Shown: positions 39,599-49,882, numbered from the stretch's first letter. The stretch is DNA of 64,000 nt from Chthoniobacteraceae bacterium (GCA_028293625.1 JAQGOL010000036.1:124001-188000), one strand, 5' to 3'. Notes: generated by a model not told the origin, from the sequence alone. A program made the numbers and translations.

Positions 39599-42500
39599 AT
39601 GAACGATTCCACCGATCGGGAAGTGGTGGTGTTTACGGAGGCCAGTCAATTGCCTGCCGATGAACGCGTTGCGTATCTGGAGCGCGCGTGTGGCGGGGAA
39701 GCGAAACTGCGCCAACGGGTGGAGGCGCTTTTGCTTACCTACGATCATGCGGGAGACTTCCTTGAGCAATCAGCGCCAGGCGGGGCGCATGAGTTCCGAC
39801 AGGCAGCATCGGTTGCCGAAAAACCGGGTGATCGGATCGGCCACTGCAAGCTGTTGCGGCAAATCGGCGAAGGCGGTTGCGGCGTAGTCTACATGGCCGA
39901 TCAGGAGGAGCCGGTTCGGCGGCGTGTCGCCCTGAAGATCATCAAGCCGGGCATGGACACCAAGAACGTCATAGCGCGGTTCGAAGCGGAACGTCAGACG
40001 CTCGCATTGATGGATCACCCCAACATTGCCAGGATCTTCGACGCGGGAGCGACTGAATCGGGGCGGCCGTATTTCGTGATGCAACTCGTCGATGGCGTGA
40101 AGATCACTGAATTTTGCGACCAAAACTCCCTTTCGACTGAGGAGCGGTTGAATCTATTTGTCGAGGTCTGCCAGGCAGTCCAGCACGCTCATCAAAAGGG
40201 GATTATCCATCGGGATATCAAGCCCTCCAATATTCTTGTAACCAGAACCCTGGAAGGCAGGGCCTTGCCTGTCGTGATCGATTTTGGAATTGCGAAGCCG
40301 GCCACAAACCAGCTGCTGGCCGGTAAAACTGTTTTCACAGCGTTCGAAATGCTCATTGGCACGCCTGCTTACATGAGCCCCGAGCAGGCAGAGCTGGCCA
40401 GTGTCGATGTAGACACGCGTTCCGATATCTACAGCCTGGGCGTGCTCCTATATGAGTTATTAACCGGCTCGACTCCCTTCAATACGGTGGAACTTATGGA
40501 GAGCGGACTTGATGAAGTGCGCAGAGTGATTCGTGAACAGATACCAGTCCTTCCATCAACGCGGATAATTGGCCTGTTGAAGGAGGATCTGACAAGCATC
40601 GCGCACCGCCGCAAGGCTGAACCGCCCCAGTTGATCCGCGCTGTTTGCGGAGACCTGGATTGGATAGCGATGAAAGCGCTGGAGAAGGATCGCACGCGCC
40701 GGTATGAAACAGCCAACGCTCTGGCTTTGGATGTCCAAAGGTTTCTGGCAAATGAGACTGTGACCGCGCGGCCGCCCAGCGCGGTGTATCGTTTCCAAAA
40801 GAGTGTATCGCGGAATAAACTCCTGTTTGGGGGGATCGGTATTGTCGCAATTCTTCTTTTCGCCAGCCTCGCGATCGTGACCGCATCGTATAATCGGGAG
40901 CGTGAAGCCCGCAAAAAGGCGGAAACCGAAGAGGCTCGGAGCCGGCAGACAACCCAGTTCCTCAAGGATTTGCTGGAGGGTGTGGGACCGTCGGTCGCCC
41001 GGGGGCAGGATTCGCCCACCATGTTAAAAGGGATTCTCGATATCGCGGCTCAAAGAATCGGCAACGAAATGACTGGCCAGCCCTCGGTCGAGGCGGAACT
41101 CCGCGGACAGATCGGGCGGCTTTATCTGGAAATTGGAAATTACAACGAAGCAGAAAAAATGCATCGGAGGGCGCTGGCGATTTACCGGTCGCTTTTCGGT
41201 CAGGACAGTCAGCAGGCGGCAACAGAACTCAATGACCTTGGATTGGCGTTATGGCGGGCACGCAAGCTGGACGAGTCTGCAGCGGTCCTGCGGGAAGCGC
41301 TTGGCATCCGGCGGCTGCTCTTCGGGAACGTCCATGCGGAGGTAGCGGCGACACTGAACAATTTGGCCGGCGTTTTCAGACGGCAGCGAAAGCTCGCGGA
41401 AGCTGAGGCGTTGACCCGGGAATCGCTGGAAATCAGGCGAAAGCTCTTCGGGAGCGAACATTTGGACGTGGCGGACTCCCTTCGCAACCTAAGCATTCTC
41501 CTTGGCGATGAGGGAAGACGTGTCGAATCCGAGACGATCGCTCGTGAAGTTCTGGCGATGCGCCGGCGGCTGGTTGGAAACGAACACCCGCTGGTGGCGG
41601 CCGCGCTGGTTGATGTGGGCTGGGCGGCAGGCTACAACGGCAAACTGGATGAGGCGGAATCAATGGAGCAAGAAGCGCTGGCGTTGCAGCGCAAAGTTCT
41701 TGGAGATGATCATCCGGACGTGGCCAAATCTTTCTCCTCGCTGGGCCAACGCATGCAGCAACAGGGAAAATTTGCTGAGGCACATGGCGTCTTGGGGGCC
41801 GCCGTCTCGATCCAACGAAAGCTCCTCGGCCAGGAAGATCCCGCTACTTTGGATTCCCTGCGGAGTCTGGGGTCGACTCTGGAACGCGAGGGAAAATTGG
41901 ACGAAGCGGGAGCGGCCTTTCGCGAATCACTGATCTCGTGGCGCAAGCGGCTCGATGATGGCGATCCGAAAGTATTCGACGGGTTCGAGAACTTAACCCG
42001 CGTTTTATTGGCGCAGAAACACTTTGCGGAAGTGGAAAAACTCCTCAACGAAGCGCTGACTCCCGAGTTTGCAAGTCAGCCATCAAGCTCCAAACTCCTG
42101 GTTCTAAGGGCTGATCTTCTGGGGCGCCGAGGGCGCTGGAAAGAGGCTGCAAAGGATGCGGCGCTTCTTATCCAACATCAACCGGAGGAACATTACCGTT
42201 ATCAAACGCTTATTCCACTCCTGGCAATCACGGGCGATCGACAAGCCTACGAGCAACTCTGCCGGCAAATTGTGGCGGTGTTTCCCACAACCAAAAATCG
42301 ATACGTGGCGGAGCGCATGGCAAGGAACTGTCTTCTCCTGCCTCGTTCGGGTATCGATTTGCGGTGGACCGAGGAATTCGCCGATGTGGCGCTTGCGCCG
42401 GAAAGTGGTGAACCTGCAAATCCGTTTAATCAGGGGTGCAAGGCACTTTCGAAATATCGGCAGGGGCGCCTTCAGGAAGCTATTGATTGGGCGGAGAAGG

Positions 42501-42775
42501 CGGTAAATAGCTCTGACAAATACGCAAGCGCGCAGGCCTGTGCTGTTTTGGCCATGGCACATTGGCAACTCGGGCATGAGAGCGAAGCGCGAGCGCACCT
42601 GGCCAAAGGAGAGACGTTGGTGCCGGACTTTAAGCCCGTCCGCGATGACGAAGAAATAGGAGGGGCATGGGTGGCGTGGCTTCTTACGCGGGTTTCGCTC
42701 CAGGAAGCCGCCGCTCTCATCCAATCCGGATCAAAAGGCAACGAGGATTCCGTAAAGCCGCTCCGGAGCCATTAG
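39599..42775 (+). CDS. Membrane Ser/Thr protein kinase with TPR ectodomain
   Basis: 1058 aa. N-terminal kinase at about residues 80-400: glycine loop QIGEGGCGVVYMADQ, lysine in VALKIIKPGMD, catalytic HRDIKPSNILV, DFGIAKPATNQ, APE-equivalent GTPAYMSPEQAE. One transmembrane helix near 408-430 (LFGGIGIVAILLFASLAIVT). Then about nine TPR units of the kinesin-light-chain kind (for example ALAIYRSLFGQDSQQAATEL, LNNLAGVFRRQRKLAEAEAL, SSLGQRMQQQGKFAEAHGVL), probably outside the membrane or on the other face. The ECF sigma factor follows 57 bp downstream. This kinase-sigma pair is typical of Verrucomicrobia, Planctomycetes and Acidobacteria. Confidence 0.93.
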   Translation: MNDSTDREVVVFTEASQLPADERVAYLERACGGEAKLRQRVEALLLTYDHAGDFLEQSAPGGAHEFRQAASVAEKPGDRIGHCKLLRQIGEGGCGVVYMADQEEPVRRRVALKIIKPGMDTKNVIARFEAERQTLALMDHPNIARIFDAGATESGRPYFVMQLVDGVKITEFCDQNSLSTEERLNLFVEVCQAVQHAHQKGIIHRDIKPSNILVTRTLEGRALPVVIDFGIAKPATNQLLAGKTVFTAFEMLIGTPAYMSPEQAELASVDVDTRSDIYSLGVLLYELLTGSTPFNTVELMESGLDEVRRVIREQIPVLPSTRIIGLLKEDLTSIAHRRKAEPPQLIRAVCGDLDWIAMKALEKDRTRRYETANALALDVQRFLANETVTARPPSAVYRFQKSVSRNKLLFGGIGIVAILLFASLAIVTASYNREREARKKAETEEARSRQTTQFLKDLLEGVGPSVARGQDSPTMLKGILDIAAQRIGNEMTGQPSVEAELRGQIGRLYLEIGNYNEAEKMHRRALAIYRSLFGQDSQQAATELNDLGLALWRARKLDESAAVLREALGIRRLLFGNVHAEVAATLNNLAGVFRRQRKLAEAEALTRESLEIRRKLFGSEHLDVADSLRNLSILLGDEGRRVESETIAREVLAMRRRLVGNEHPLVAAALVDVGWAAGYNGKLDEAESMEQEALALQRKVLGDDHPDVAKSFSSLGQRMQQQGKFAEAHGVLGAAVSIQRKLLGQEDPATLDSLRSLGSTLEREGKLDEAGAAFRESLISWRKRLDDGDPKVFDGFENLTRVLLAQKHFAEVEKLLNEALTPEFASQPSSSKLLVLRADLLGRRGRWKEAAKDAALLIQHQPEEHYRYQTLIPLLAITGDRQAYEQLCRQIVAVFPTTKNRYVAERMARNCLLLPRSGIDLRWTEEFADVALAPESGEPANPFNQGCKALSKYRQGRLQEAIDWAEKAVNSSDKYASAQACAVLAMAHWQLGHESEARAHLAKGETLVPDFKPVRDDEEIGGAWVAWLLTRVSLQEAAALIQSGSKGNEDSVKPLRSH

Positions 42776-42832
42776 AAACGGCTGGCTGTTGTAAATTCAC
42801 CCTTTAGCCTGCCTCGGGACCCTTATTCGAAA

Positions 42833-43390
42833 ATGGATGCCGCTACACAGTTACTAACGGGCATGCAACAGGGCGATGCCAAGGCTGCTGAAACGCTGCT
42901 CGCTCTCGTTTATAAGGAATTACGCAGACTGGCGGCTAGCAGGATGGCTCGTGAAGCGCCCGGTCATACTCTTCAACCGACTGAATTGGTGCATGAGGCA
43001 TGGCTCCGGATGGTGGGATCAAGCAGCCCAAGCTTCCAGAATCGGGCGCATTTCTTTTCTGTCGCCGCCGAAGCGATGCGCCGCATCCTCATTGACCGTG
43101 CCCGCCGAAAACTTGCCGTGCGTCACGGTGGCGGCCAGGAGCGGATTGATTTTGAGGGACTGGATTTCACCGATCCCGCTGCCGATCAACAACTTCTGGC
43201 AGTGCATGAGGTGCTGGATGAACTGGCGGCAAAGCACCCGTTACAGGCTGATGTAGTCAAGCTGCGTTATTTTGCAGGGATGACGAATGACGAAATCGCC
43301 CAGGTGCTCGGCGTCTCCGTGACCACGGTAAAAAGCTATTGGACGTTTGCGCGGACCTGGATTCTTCACGAGATAAAATACACCAGGTAG
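42833..43390 (+). CDS. ECF-type RNA polymerase sigma factor (TIGR02999-like)
   Basis: 185 aa. Region 2: LVYKELRRLAASRMAREAPG, then LQPTELVHEAWLRMVG and NRAHFFSVAAEAMRRILIDR, characteristic of the TIGR02999 group. Region 4: LRYFAGMTNDEIAQVLGVSV, TTVKSYWTFARTWILHEI. No anti-sigma gene is next to it; instead the upstream Ser/Thr kinase with TPRs is the expected partner, and such sigma factors are thought to be controlled by phosphorylation by that kinase. ATG at 42833 gives a family-length protein. Confidence 0.93.
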   Translation: MDAATQLLTGMQQGDAKAAETLLALVYKELRRLAASRMAREAPGHTLQPTELVHEAWLRMVGSSSPSFQNRAHFFSVAAEAMRRILIDRARRKLAVRHGGGQERIDFEGLDFTDPAADQQLLAVHEVLDELAAKHPLQADVVKLRYFAGMTNDEIAQVLGVSVTTVKSYWTFARTWILHEIKYTR

Positions 43391-43669
43391 CGGGTTGTTA
43401 TTCGATTGCTGATTGCGTCTTTTCGAGGTTTTCCAGAGCCTCTGGGGCAGCTTTAAGGGGGCGGGGATGGGTGGCAGTGAAACGGATGTATTTGAGGTGC
43501 GCAGCGTCCGATTCAACGTTCGGGCGCCTTGAAACGGCGGCAGCAAAAACAAGTTTCACTACAGGCGGCTTTTTCGCCCCGAAATCTCGCGTTGTGTAAT
43601 GAAGGGCAATCGGTCTTTGACCAAAAAAGGTCACCGCAACTGCCCCAAATTCAAACATCACATAATCTC

Positions 43670-44416
43670 ATGAGCAAACTAATCGGGAAAGTTGCAATCG
43701 TCACAGGTGCTTCCAAGGGTATTGGAGCCGCTATCGCCAAGGCGCTCTCCGCGGAAGGCGTGTCCGTTGTCGTTAACTACGCTTCCAGTAAAAGCGGAGC
43801 GGATGCCGTGGTCACCGCCATCGTTAAAGCGGGTGGGAAGGCAGTGGCCGTTGGAGGCGATGTCTCAAAGGCGACCGAAGCGCAAGGCATCGTGGACGCT
43901 GCCATCAGGCATTTCGGCCAGCTTGATATCCTCGTTAATAACTCGGGCGTTTTCAAGTTCGCGCCGATCGAAGCGATCACGGAGGCGGACTTTCATCAGC
44001 ACTTCAACGTGAACGTGCTCGGTCTCCTGCTGACGACGCAAGCTGCGGTGAAACACATGGGCGAAGGAGGGAGCATCATCAATATCAGCTCCGGCGTGAG
44101 CCGGATAACACCTCCCGGCAGCGCGGTTTATACGGGAACAAAATGCGCCGTCGATGGAATCACCGGTGTTTTTGCCCGGGAACTTGGTCCACGTGGAATC
44201 CGGGTGAATGTAGTGAATCCTGGCATGGTGGAGACGGAAGGATCGATCAGCGCGGGCTTCATCGGGTCTGATTTTGAGAAACAACTAATCGCGCAAGCGC
44301 CGCTTGGACGCACCGGCATGCCCGACGACATTGCGGATATCGTTGTCTTCCTGGCCACCAATGAAGCCCGGTGGCTTACCGGAGAACAGTTACTAGCCAC
44401 TGGCGGAATTCGCTAG
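43670..44416 (+). CDS. SDR-family NAD(P)-dependent oxidoreductase (3-oxoacyl-ACP reductase-like)
   Basis: 248 aa classical SDR. Cofactor loop VTGASKGIGAAIAKALS (residues 9-25), then VVNYASSKSGAD, which favours NADP(H); NNSGVF near 89; catalytic serine in INISSGVSR and the tyrosine-lysine pair in AVYTGTKCAV; RVNVVNPGMVETEG. Start at the ATG 43670 (SKLIGKVAIVTGAS); an upstream extension lacks SDR sequence. Substrate not predictable; glucose/ribitol-type or oxoacyl reductases are closest. The 279 bp upstream (43391-43669) hold no gene I can support. Confidence 0.93.
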   Translation: MSKLIGKVAIVTGASKGIGAAIAKALSAEGVSVVVNYASSKSGADAVVTAIVKAGGKAVAVGGDVSKATEAQGIVDAAIRHFGQLDILVNNSGVFKFAPIEAITEADFHQHFNVNVLGLLLTTQAAVKHMGEGGSIINISSGVSRITPPGSAVYTGTKCAVDGITGVFARELGPRGIRVNVVNPGMVETEGSISAGFIGSDFEKQLIAQAPLGRTGMPDDIADIVVFLATNEARWLTGEQLLATGGIR

Positions 44417-44488
44417 CTGACAACGCTTCTTCCCAGCGCCTGAACTACACACCGCCCACGATCGCTCGGCGTCAATCCAAGTCCTGCC

Positions 44489-45652
44489 ATGAAGCGAATT
44501 GAACTGCACTTATTCTTCCTGCTCCTGCTTGCCGGATGTCACCGCAAGGTACCGAGCGCCGTGCCGCCTCCGCCGAAGGTCACCGTAGCGCCGGTTGTTG
44601 AGAAGGAGATCATCGAATGGAACGAATACATCGGGCGGACCGATGCGGTGGAGAGCGTGGAGATCCGGGCGCGCGTCAGCGGCTATCTGACGAGTGTCGA
44701 TTTCAAACCGGGCAGTCTTGTTAAAAAAGGCGACCTGCTTTTCACCATTGATGCGCGCCCCTACAAAGCGGATCTCGCCCGTGCGGAAGGGCAGCTGGAG
44801 CAGGCACGCGCGCGGCAGAAGCTGGCCGAGGCCGATTTTGAACGGGTGAAAGAATTGCGAAACCGCAACGTCGTGGCGGCGAACGAATTCGACAACAAGT
44901 CATCGGCGTTGCTGCATGGCAAGGGAGGCACTGTGGTAGCGGAAGCCGAGCTGGAAACGGCCAGGCTCAATGTGGAGTTTTGCTTCATTCGCTCGCCAAT
45001 CGATGGCCGGGTGAGCCGCGAGAACGTCAGCGTCGGCAATCTTGTACAACCAAACACCGCACAGGGTGGCATCCTGACGACCGTGGTCGCGGTCGATCCC
45101 CTCTATGCCTATATCGACGTCGATGAGAGCGCGATTCTGAACTACATCAAACTCTCGAAAGAAGGCCGCCTGAAGACGGCACGAGAGTCGCGCGTGGCCT
45201 TGTTCATGGGGCTGCAAAACGAAGAGGGATTTCCGCACGAAGGTTATGTCGACTTTGTCGACAACCGGATCACGCCGGGGACGGGTACGATGCGGGTGCG
45301 CGGACAATGGAAAAACTGGGATGCATTGCTGACGCCCGGCTTTTTTGTGCATGTGCGGGTGGCCGCAAGCCCCAAATATCCAGCGCTGCTCGTGCCGGAT
45401 TATGCGATTGGCGTGGACCAGGGAGAGCGCTTCGTCCTCGTCGTCGGGGCCGACAAAAAGGTGCGGTATCGAACGGTAAAACTCGGAACGCTGGCGGATG
45501 GAATGCGTGTCGTGTATGAAGGGCTGAAACCCGGTGAACTGATCGTGGTCAACGGTTTGATGCGTGCCCAGCCGGGCTCGGAGGTGGATGCCGAGATGGC
45601 TGCACCGGCTCAACCGATCGCCGCCGCCGCCAATAATCCGGCCCGGAAATAG
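44489..45652 (+). CDS. RND efflux periplasmic adaptor (membrane-fusion protein)
   Basis: 387 aa lipoprotein: signal MKRIELHLFFLLLLAGC with lipobox LAGC. HlyD/AcrA-like pattern: VEIRARVSGYLTSVDFKPGS, lipoyl-type half VKKGDLLFTIDARPYKADLA, an alpha-hairpin (LEQARARQKLAEADFERVKE), the second lipoyl half FIRSPIDGRVSRENVSVGN, and a C-terminal barrel with RYRTVKLGTLADGMRVVYEG. Bridges the RND pump and an outer-membrane channel. The pump gene starts 6 bp after its stop, forming a two-gene operon; no TolC-like channel is in the window. Confidence 0.94.
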   Translation: MKRIELHLFFLLLLAGCHRKVPSAVPPPPKVTVAPVVEKEIIEWNEYIGRTDAVESVEIRARVSGYLTSVDFKPGSLVKKGDLLFTIDARPYKADLARAEGQLEQARARQKLAEADFERVKELRNRNVVAANEFDNKSSALLHGKGGTVVAEAELETARLNVEFCFIRSPIDGRVSRENVSVGNLVQPNTAQGGILTTVVAVDPLYAYIDVDESAILNYIKLSKEGRLKTARESRVALFMGLQNEEGFPHEGYVDFVDNRITPGTGTMRVRGQWKNWDALLTPGFFVHVRVAASPKYPALLVPDYAIGVDQGERFVLVVGADKKVRYRTVKLGTLADGMRVVYEGLKPGELIVVNGLMRAQPGSEVDAEMAAPAQPIAAAANNPARK

Positions 45653-45658
45653 GGCATC

Positions 45659-48600
45659 ATGAACATCTCAGACTTCTTCATCCGCAGGCCGATCTTCGCG
45701 GCGGTGCTTTCCATCGTCACGGTCATCGTCGGGGGCATCGCGGTTTTCACCCTGCCGGTGGCGCAATACCCGGACGTGACGCCGCCGACGGTGGTGGTGA
45801 CGGCAAAATACCCGGGAGCAAATCCTTCGGTCGTGGCGGAGACCGTCGCCACGCCGATTGAGCAGCAAGTCAACGGCGTCGAGAATATGCTCTACATGTC
45901 GAGCCAGTGCACGAGCGACGGCACGATGACACTCACGATTACTTTTGAGCTCGGGACAAATCTCAATACCGCGCAAGTGCTCGTGCAGAACCGCGTGGCC
46001 ATCGCCGAGCCGCAACTGCCGCAGGACGTGCGCAACCTTGGTGTAACGACTACGAAACGCCAGCCCGCGTTGCTGATGGTGGTGCACATGACGTCACCGG
46101 ACGACAGCCACGATGCGCTTTACCTGAATAACTATGCCTTTCTGCAAATCCGCGATGCCCTGGCCCGATTGAAAGGCATCGGCGACGTGCAGATCCTCGG
46201 TGCCCGGGAATACTCGATGCGCGTGTGGCTGGATCCCGACAAGATCGCCAATAACAACATGACGGCGACCGACGTCGTAAACGCGCTGCGCGAACAGAAT
46301 GTGCAGGTGGCGGCGGGAACAATCGGCCAGCCTCCCGTGGCCAAGGGAGCTGCCAGGTTTCAGCTTGCGATCAACACGCTGGGGCGGCTGACCAATGAAA
46401 AGCAGTTCGAGGATATCGTCATCAAGGAAGGCGAAAACGGCGGGATCTTACGCGTCCGGGATGTGGCGCGGGTAGAGCTGGCGGCGCGGGATTATTCCGT
46501 CGATTCCAACCTGACTGGCAAGCCGGCGGCGGCGATGCTCATCTTCCAGCTTCCGGGAGCCAACGCGCTCAGCGTCTCGGATGGCGTGCGTGCGGAAATG
46601 GCTTCGCTGAAGAAACGCTTTCCGCCGGGAGTGGATTTTTCAATCGCCTATGATCCGACGGTCTTTGTGCGGGAATCAGTCGCCGCGGTCGGGCACACAC
46701 TTGTCGAAGCGATCATCCTCGTGGTGCTGGTGGTGGTCGTCTTTCTTCAGTCCTGGCGAGCGTCCATCATTCCGCTTCTTGCGGTGCCCGTTTCCTTGAT
46801 TGGGACTTTCGCAGTCATGGCGATGATGGGTTTTTCGCTCAACAACCTTTCGCTCTTTGGCCTGGTGCTGGCCATCGGCATCGTCGTCGACGACGCCATC
46901 GTGGTGGTGGAGAACGTGGAGCGAAACATTGAGCACGGCCTGCCTCCTTTGGAAGCGACATTCAAGGCCATGCGCGAAGTGAGCGGGCCGATTATCGCCG
47001 TTGCACTGGTGCTTTGCGCAGTCTTTGTGCCGACGGCGTTTGTCAGCGGAATCACCGGCCAGTTTTATCGTCAATTCGCACTGACAATCGCGGTTTCGAC
47101 TGTGCTCAGCGCTTTCAATTCATTGACTCTTTCGCCCGCTTTGGCCGCCCTGTTACTGCGTCCCAGGACGGATCTGGCGGACTGGTTTACCCGCCTCCTG
47201 AACTTCCTCTTCGGTTGGTTCTTTCGAGCATTTAACTGGACGTTCGATCGAGTGACCGCCTGGTATGTCCGTGTTCTGGGAGGGCTCATTCGCCTCGCGG
47301 CGGTGGCCATGATCGTCTATCTCGGCTTGATCGGGCTGACCTGGTTTGGATTCAAAAGCGTTCCGGTCGGTTTTATCCCATCCCAGGACCAGGGTTATTT
47401 AATAGGTTTTACCCGGCTGCCGGATGGAGCCTCGCTGGAGCGGACAGGCGAAGTGGTCGCCCGGGCGTGCGCGCTGGCCCGGCAGGTGCGCGGGGTGCGC
47501 AATACGGTGGAGTTTCCGGGCTTCGATCCGTTGAATAGCATCAATAGTCCGAACGTGGGTGCGTTCTTTATCGGGTTGGACGCCTTCGACAAGCGCACCT
47601 CGTCGGATCTGAGCGGTCTTGCGATTACCAAAGCGGTTGCAAGCAAACTCGCCTCAATCCAGGAAGGGTTCGTTGCCGTATTCCCGCCCCCTCCGGTGCA
47701 GGGCATCGGCAATGCGGGCGGCTTCAAGTTGATGGTGCAGGACCGCGGAAACGAGGGTTACGCGGCGCTGCAAGCCGCGGTGGGCAAATTGTCGGCCGCA
47801 GCCAACGGCTCGCCTGAATTGTCGAACGTCTTCTCGAGCTTTCGCGGCAGTGTGCCGCAGCTTTACGTCGATGTGGATCGGGTGAAGGCAAGGAGCATGG
47901 GCGTGCCTTTGGGAAATGTCTTCGAAACGCTCCAGACTTACATGGGCAGCCTGTATGTGAATGACTTCAATCGTTTCGGCCGCACGTATCATGTAACCGC
48001 GCAGGCCGACGCGAAATTCCGTCTGCGGGCGGAAGACATCGGGCGCCTGAAAACCCGCAATAAAATGGGGGAGATGGTGCCGCTGAGCGCGGTTGCCAAA
48101 ATCGACCAATCAGCCGGACCGGATCGCGTGATCCGCTATAATTTGTATACCGCCGCGGACCTTTTAGGCGATGTGTCGCCCGGCGTTTCAAGCGGAGAGA
48201 TGGTGACGCAGCTTGAGGCGCTGGCGGACAAGACGCTGCCAGCCTCGTTTACAACCGAGTGGACGGAGCTAACACTGCAACAGAAACTGGCCGGCAACAC
48301 CGCCGCTTACATCTTCCCGATATGCGTGCTGTTTGTCTTCCTCACGCTGGCCGCGCAATACGAAAGTTGGAGCCTGCCGCTGGCTATCATTCTGATCGTG
48401 CCGATGTGCCTGCTCTCCGCAATCGCCGGAGTATGGCTGCGCAATATGGACAACAATATTTTCACCCAGATCGGACTGGTGGTGCTTGTTGGCCTGGCTT
48501 GTAAAAACGCCATTCTGATCGTCGAGTTCGCCAAGGAAAAGCAGGAAACGGGAGCAAACCATGTGCAGGCCGCCATCACCGCCGCGCGGCTGCGGCTGCG

Positions 48601-48856
48601 TCCGATCCTGATGACGAGTTTTGCATTTATTCTGGGAGTTCTCCCATTGGTCCTGGCCAAAGGCGCGGGCGCGGAGATGCGGCAGGCGCTGGGGACAGCA
48701 GTCTTTTTCGGAATGCTGGGTGTGACATTCTTCGGCCTTCTGCTCACGCCGGTATTCTTCGTCGTCATTCGCCGGCTGACGCAGCGTAAGACTCCAGCGC
48801 TCATTCCCGCTGCCCTTCCTGTAGCCGAAGAGGCTGCTCCGGAGCTTGTGCATTGA
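45659..48856 (+). CDS. RND-family multidrug efflux transporter (HAE1 type)
   Basis: 1065 aa with the full AcrB layout. MNISDFFIRRPIFAAVLSIV start, porter loop LYMSSQCTSDGTMTLTITFE, helix 4 with the proton-relay aspartates in GIVVDDAIVVVENVER, second-half GLVVLVGLACKNAILIVEF, and the C-terminal GTAVFFGMLGVTFFGLLLTP. Twelve transmembrane helices expected, six in each half, separated by two large periplasmic loops. Drives drug or lipid export by proton exchange with the adaptor encoded just upstream. Complete and of normal length. Confidence 0.95.
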   Translation: MNISDFFIRRPIFAAVLSIVTVIVGGIAVFTLPVAQYPDVTPPTVVVTAKYPGANPSVVAETVATPIEQQVNGVENMLYMSSQCTSDGTMTLTITFELGTNLNTAQVLVQNRVAIAEPQLPQDVRNLGVTTTKRQPALLMVVHMTSPDDSHDALYLNNYAFLQIRDALARLKGIGDVQILGAREYSMRVWLDPDKIANNNMTATDVVNALREQNVQVAAGTIGQPPVAKGAARFQLAINTLGRLTNEKQFEDIVIKEGENGGILRVRDVARVELAARDYSVDSNLTGKPAAAMLIFQLPGANALSVSDGVRAEMASLKKRFPPGVDFSIAYDPTVFVRESVAAVGHTLVEAIILVVLVVVVFLQSWRASIIPLLAVPVSLIGTFAVMAMMGFSLNNLSLFGLVLAIGIVVDDAIVVVENVERNIEHGLPPLEATFKAMREVSGPIIAVALVLCAVFVPTAFVSGITGQFYRQFALTIAVSTVLSAFNSLTLSPALAALLLRPRTDLADWFTRLLNFLFGWFFRAFNWTFDRVTAWYVRVLGGLIRLAAVAMIVYLGLIGLTWFGFKSVPVGFIPSQDQGYLIGFTRLPDGASLERTGEVVARACALARQVRGVRNTVEFPGFDPLNSINSPNVGAFFIGLDAFDKRTSSDLSGLAITKAVASKLASIQEGFVAVFPPPPVQGIGNAGGFKLMVQDRGNEGYAALQAAVGKLSAAANGSPELSNVFSSFRGSVPQLYVDVDRVKARSMGVPLGNVFETLQTYMGSLYVNDFNRFGRTYHVTAQADAKFRLRAEDIGRLKTRNKMGEMVPLSAVAKIDQSAGPDRVIRYNLYTAADLLGDVSPGVSSGEMVTQLEALADKTLPASFTTEWTELTLQQKLAGNTAAYIFPICVLFVFLTLAAQYESWSLPLAIILIVPMCLLSAIAGVWLRNMDNNIFTQIGLVVLVGLACKNAILIVEFAKEKQETGANHVQAAITAARLRLRPILMTSFAFILGVLPLVLAKGAGAEMRQALGTAVFFGMLGVTFFGLLLTPVFFVVIRRLTQRKTPALIPAALPVAEEAAPELVH

Positions 48857-48904
48857 ACGAAACGCACTCAATGCCGCGACTTCAACTCACCAACACTAAC
48901 CATT

Positions 48905-49876
48905 ATGCGCGCCATCCAACTCTCCTCGTTCGGCAACCCTATCGACGTTTTGCAAATGATCGATCTTCCGGAGCCTCCACCGCCCGGTCCGGGTGAAGCT
49001 CTAATCGGCGTCGAGTTCGCCCCCGTCAACCACAATGACCTGCTTCTTGTCCACGGCACCTTTCACTATCTGCCAAAACTTCCCGCGATTATTGGGAATG
49101 AAGGCGTCGGGCGCATTCTCGCCACCGGAGCGGACGTGGCGAATGTGAAGGCTGGCGATCGAGTGCTGCTGCCGCTTTACAGCAATACGTGGCGGGAGCG
49201 TCTGGTCGTTTCTGCGGCCGGGCTGGTACCGCTTCCGCCAGAGGCTGACGTTCATCAGCTGGCGATGCTTCGAATCAATCCACCCGCTGGCGCGCTCATG
49301 CTCAGCGAATACGTCGATCTTCGTCCAGGGGACTGGGTCATCCAGAACGCCGCCAACTCAGGCGTGGGGCGCGCCGTAATCGCCTTCGGAAATGCCCGTG
49401 GATTGAGGATCATCAATCTCGTTCGGCGGCCGGAAGTGGTCGAGGAAGTCAAAGCCGCGGGCGGCGAGTTCGTGCTGGTTGATGATGAAACCACCCCCAG
49501 CCGCGTGGCGGAGATCGTAGCCGGCAGCAAGGTTCGGCTTGCCTTGGATGGAGTCGGTGGCGAGGCCACCGCGAGGCTGGCCAAGAGCCTCTCTCAACGC
49601 GGTGAGCTTGTGGGATACGCATTTATGGGCGGCTACTCGGCTCCAGGGGAACTCCGGGACCTCATGGACAAGGATATTACCCTTCACAGTTTCTACCAGG
49701 TCCGGCCGGAATACGATCCGAAGATCCCCGGGATCCTGCGCGAGGCGACGGAGTTTATCGCCTCCGGTAAACTATCTGTCCCGGTGGCCGCAATCTATTC
49801 TCTTTCTTCAATCAAGGATGCGGTCGCGCACGTGCAGCGGGGCGGCAAGGTGCTGCTCGACCCAAGGCACGATTAA
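48905..49876 (+). CDS. Medium-chain reductase, 2-enoyl thioester reductase-like (MECR/ETR)
   Basis: 323 aa zinc-independent medium-chain dehydrogenase fold. N-terminal GroES-like part GPGEALIGVEFAPVNHNDLL and PAIIGNEGVGRILATG; nucleotide-binding loop IQNAANSGVGRAVIAFGNAR followed by GLRIINLVRRPEVVEEV, typical of enoyl thioester reductases using NADPH. The catalytic-type tyrosine region is less clear, so general quinone or alcohol dehydrogenase activity is possible. It lies 48 bp after the RND gene and 6 bp before the DUF5069 gene, so may belong to a loose operon. Confidence 0.85.
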   Translation: MRAIQLSSFGNPIDVLQMIDLPEPPPPGPGEALIGVEFAPVNHNDLLLVHGTFHYLPKLPAIIGNEGVGRILATGADVANVKAGDRVLLPLYSNTWRERLVVSAAGLVPLPPEADVHQLAMLRINPPAGALMLSEYVDLRPGDWVIQNAANSGVGRAVIAFGNARGLRIINLVRRPEVVEEVKAAGGEFVLVDDETTPSRVAEIVAGSKVRLALDGVGGEATARLAKSLSQRGELVGYAFMGGYSAPGELRDLMDKDITLHSFYQVRPEYDPKIPGILREATEFIASGKLSVPVAAIYSLSSIKDAVAHVQRGGKVLLDPRHD

Positions 49877-49882
49877 TCAATC

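Noticed and set aside
43391-43669. Small minus-strand frame upstream of the SDR gene
   Set aside because: No family signature, no ribosome-binding site, and composition typical of an intergenic region.
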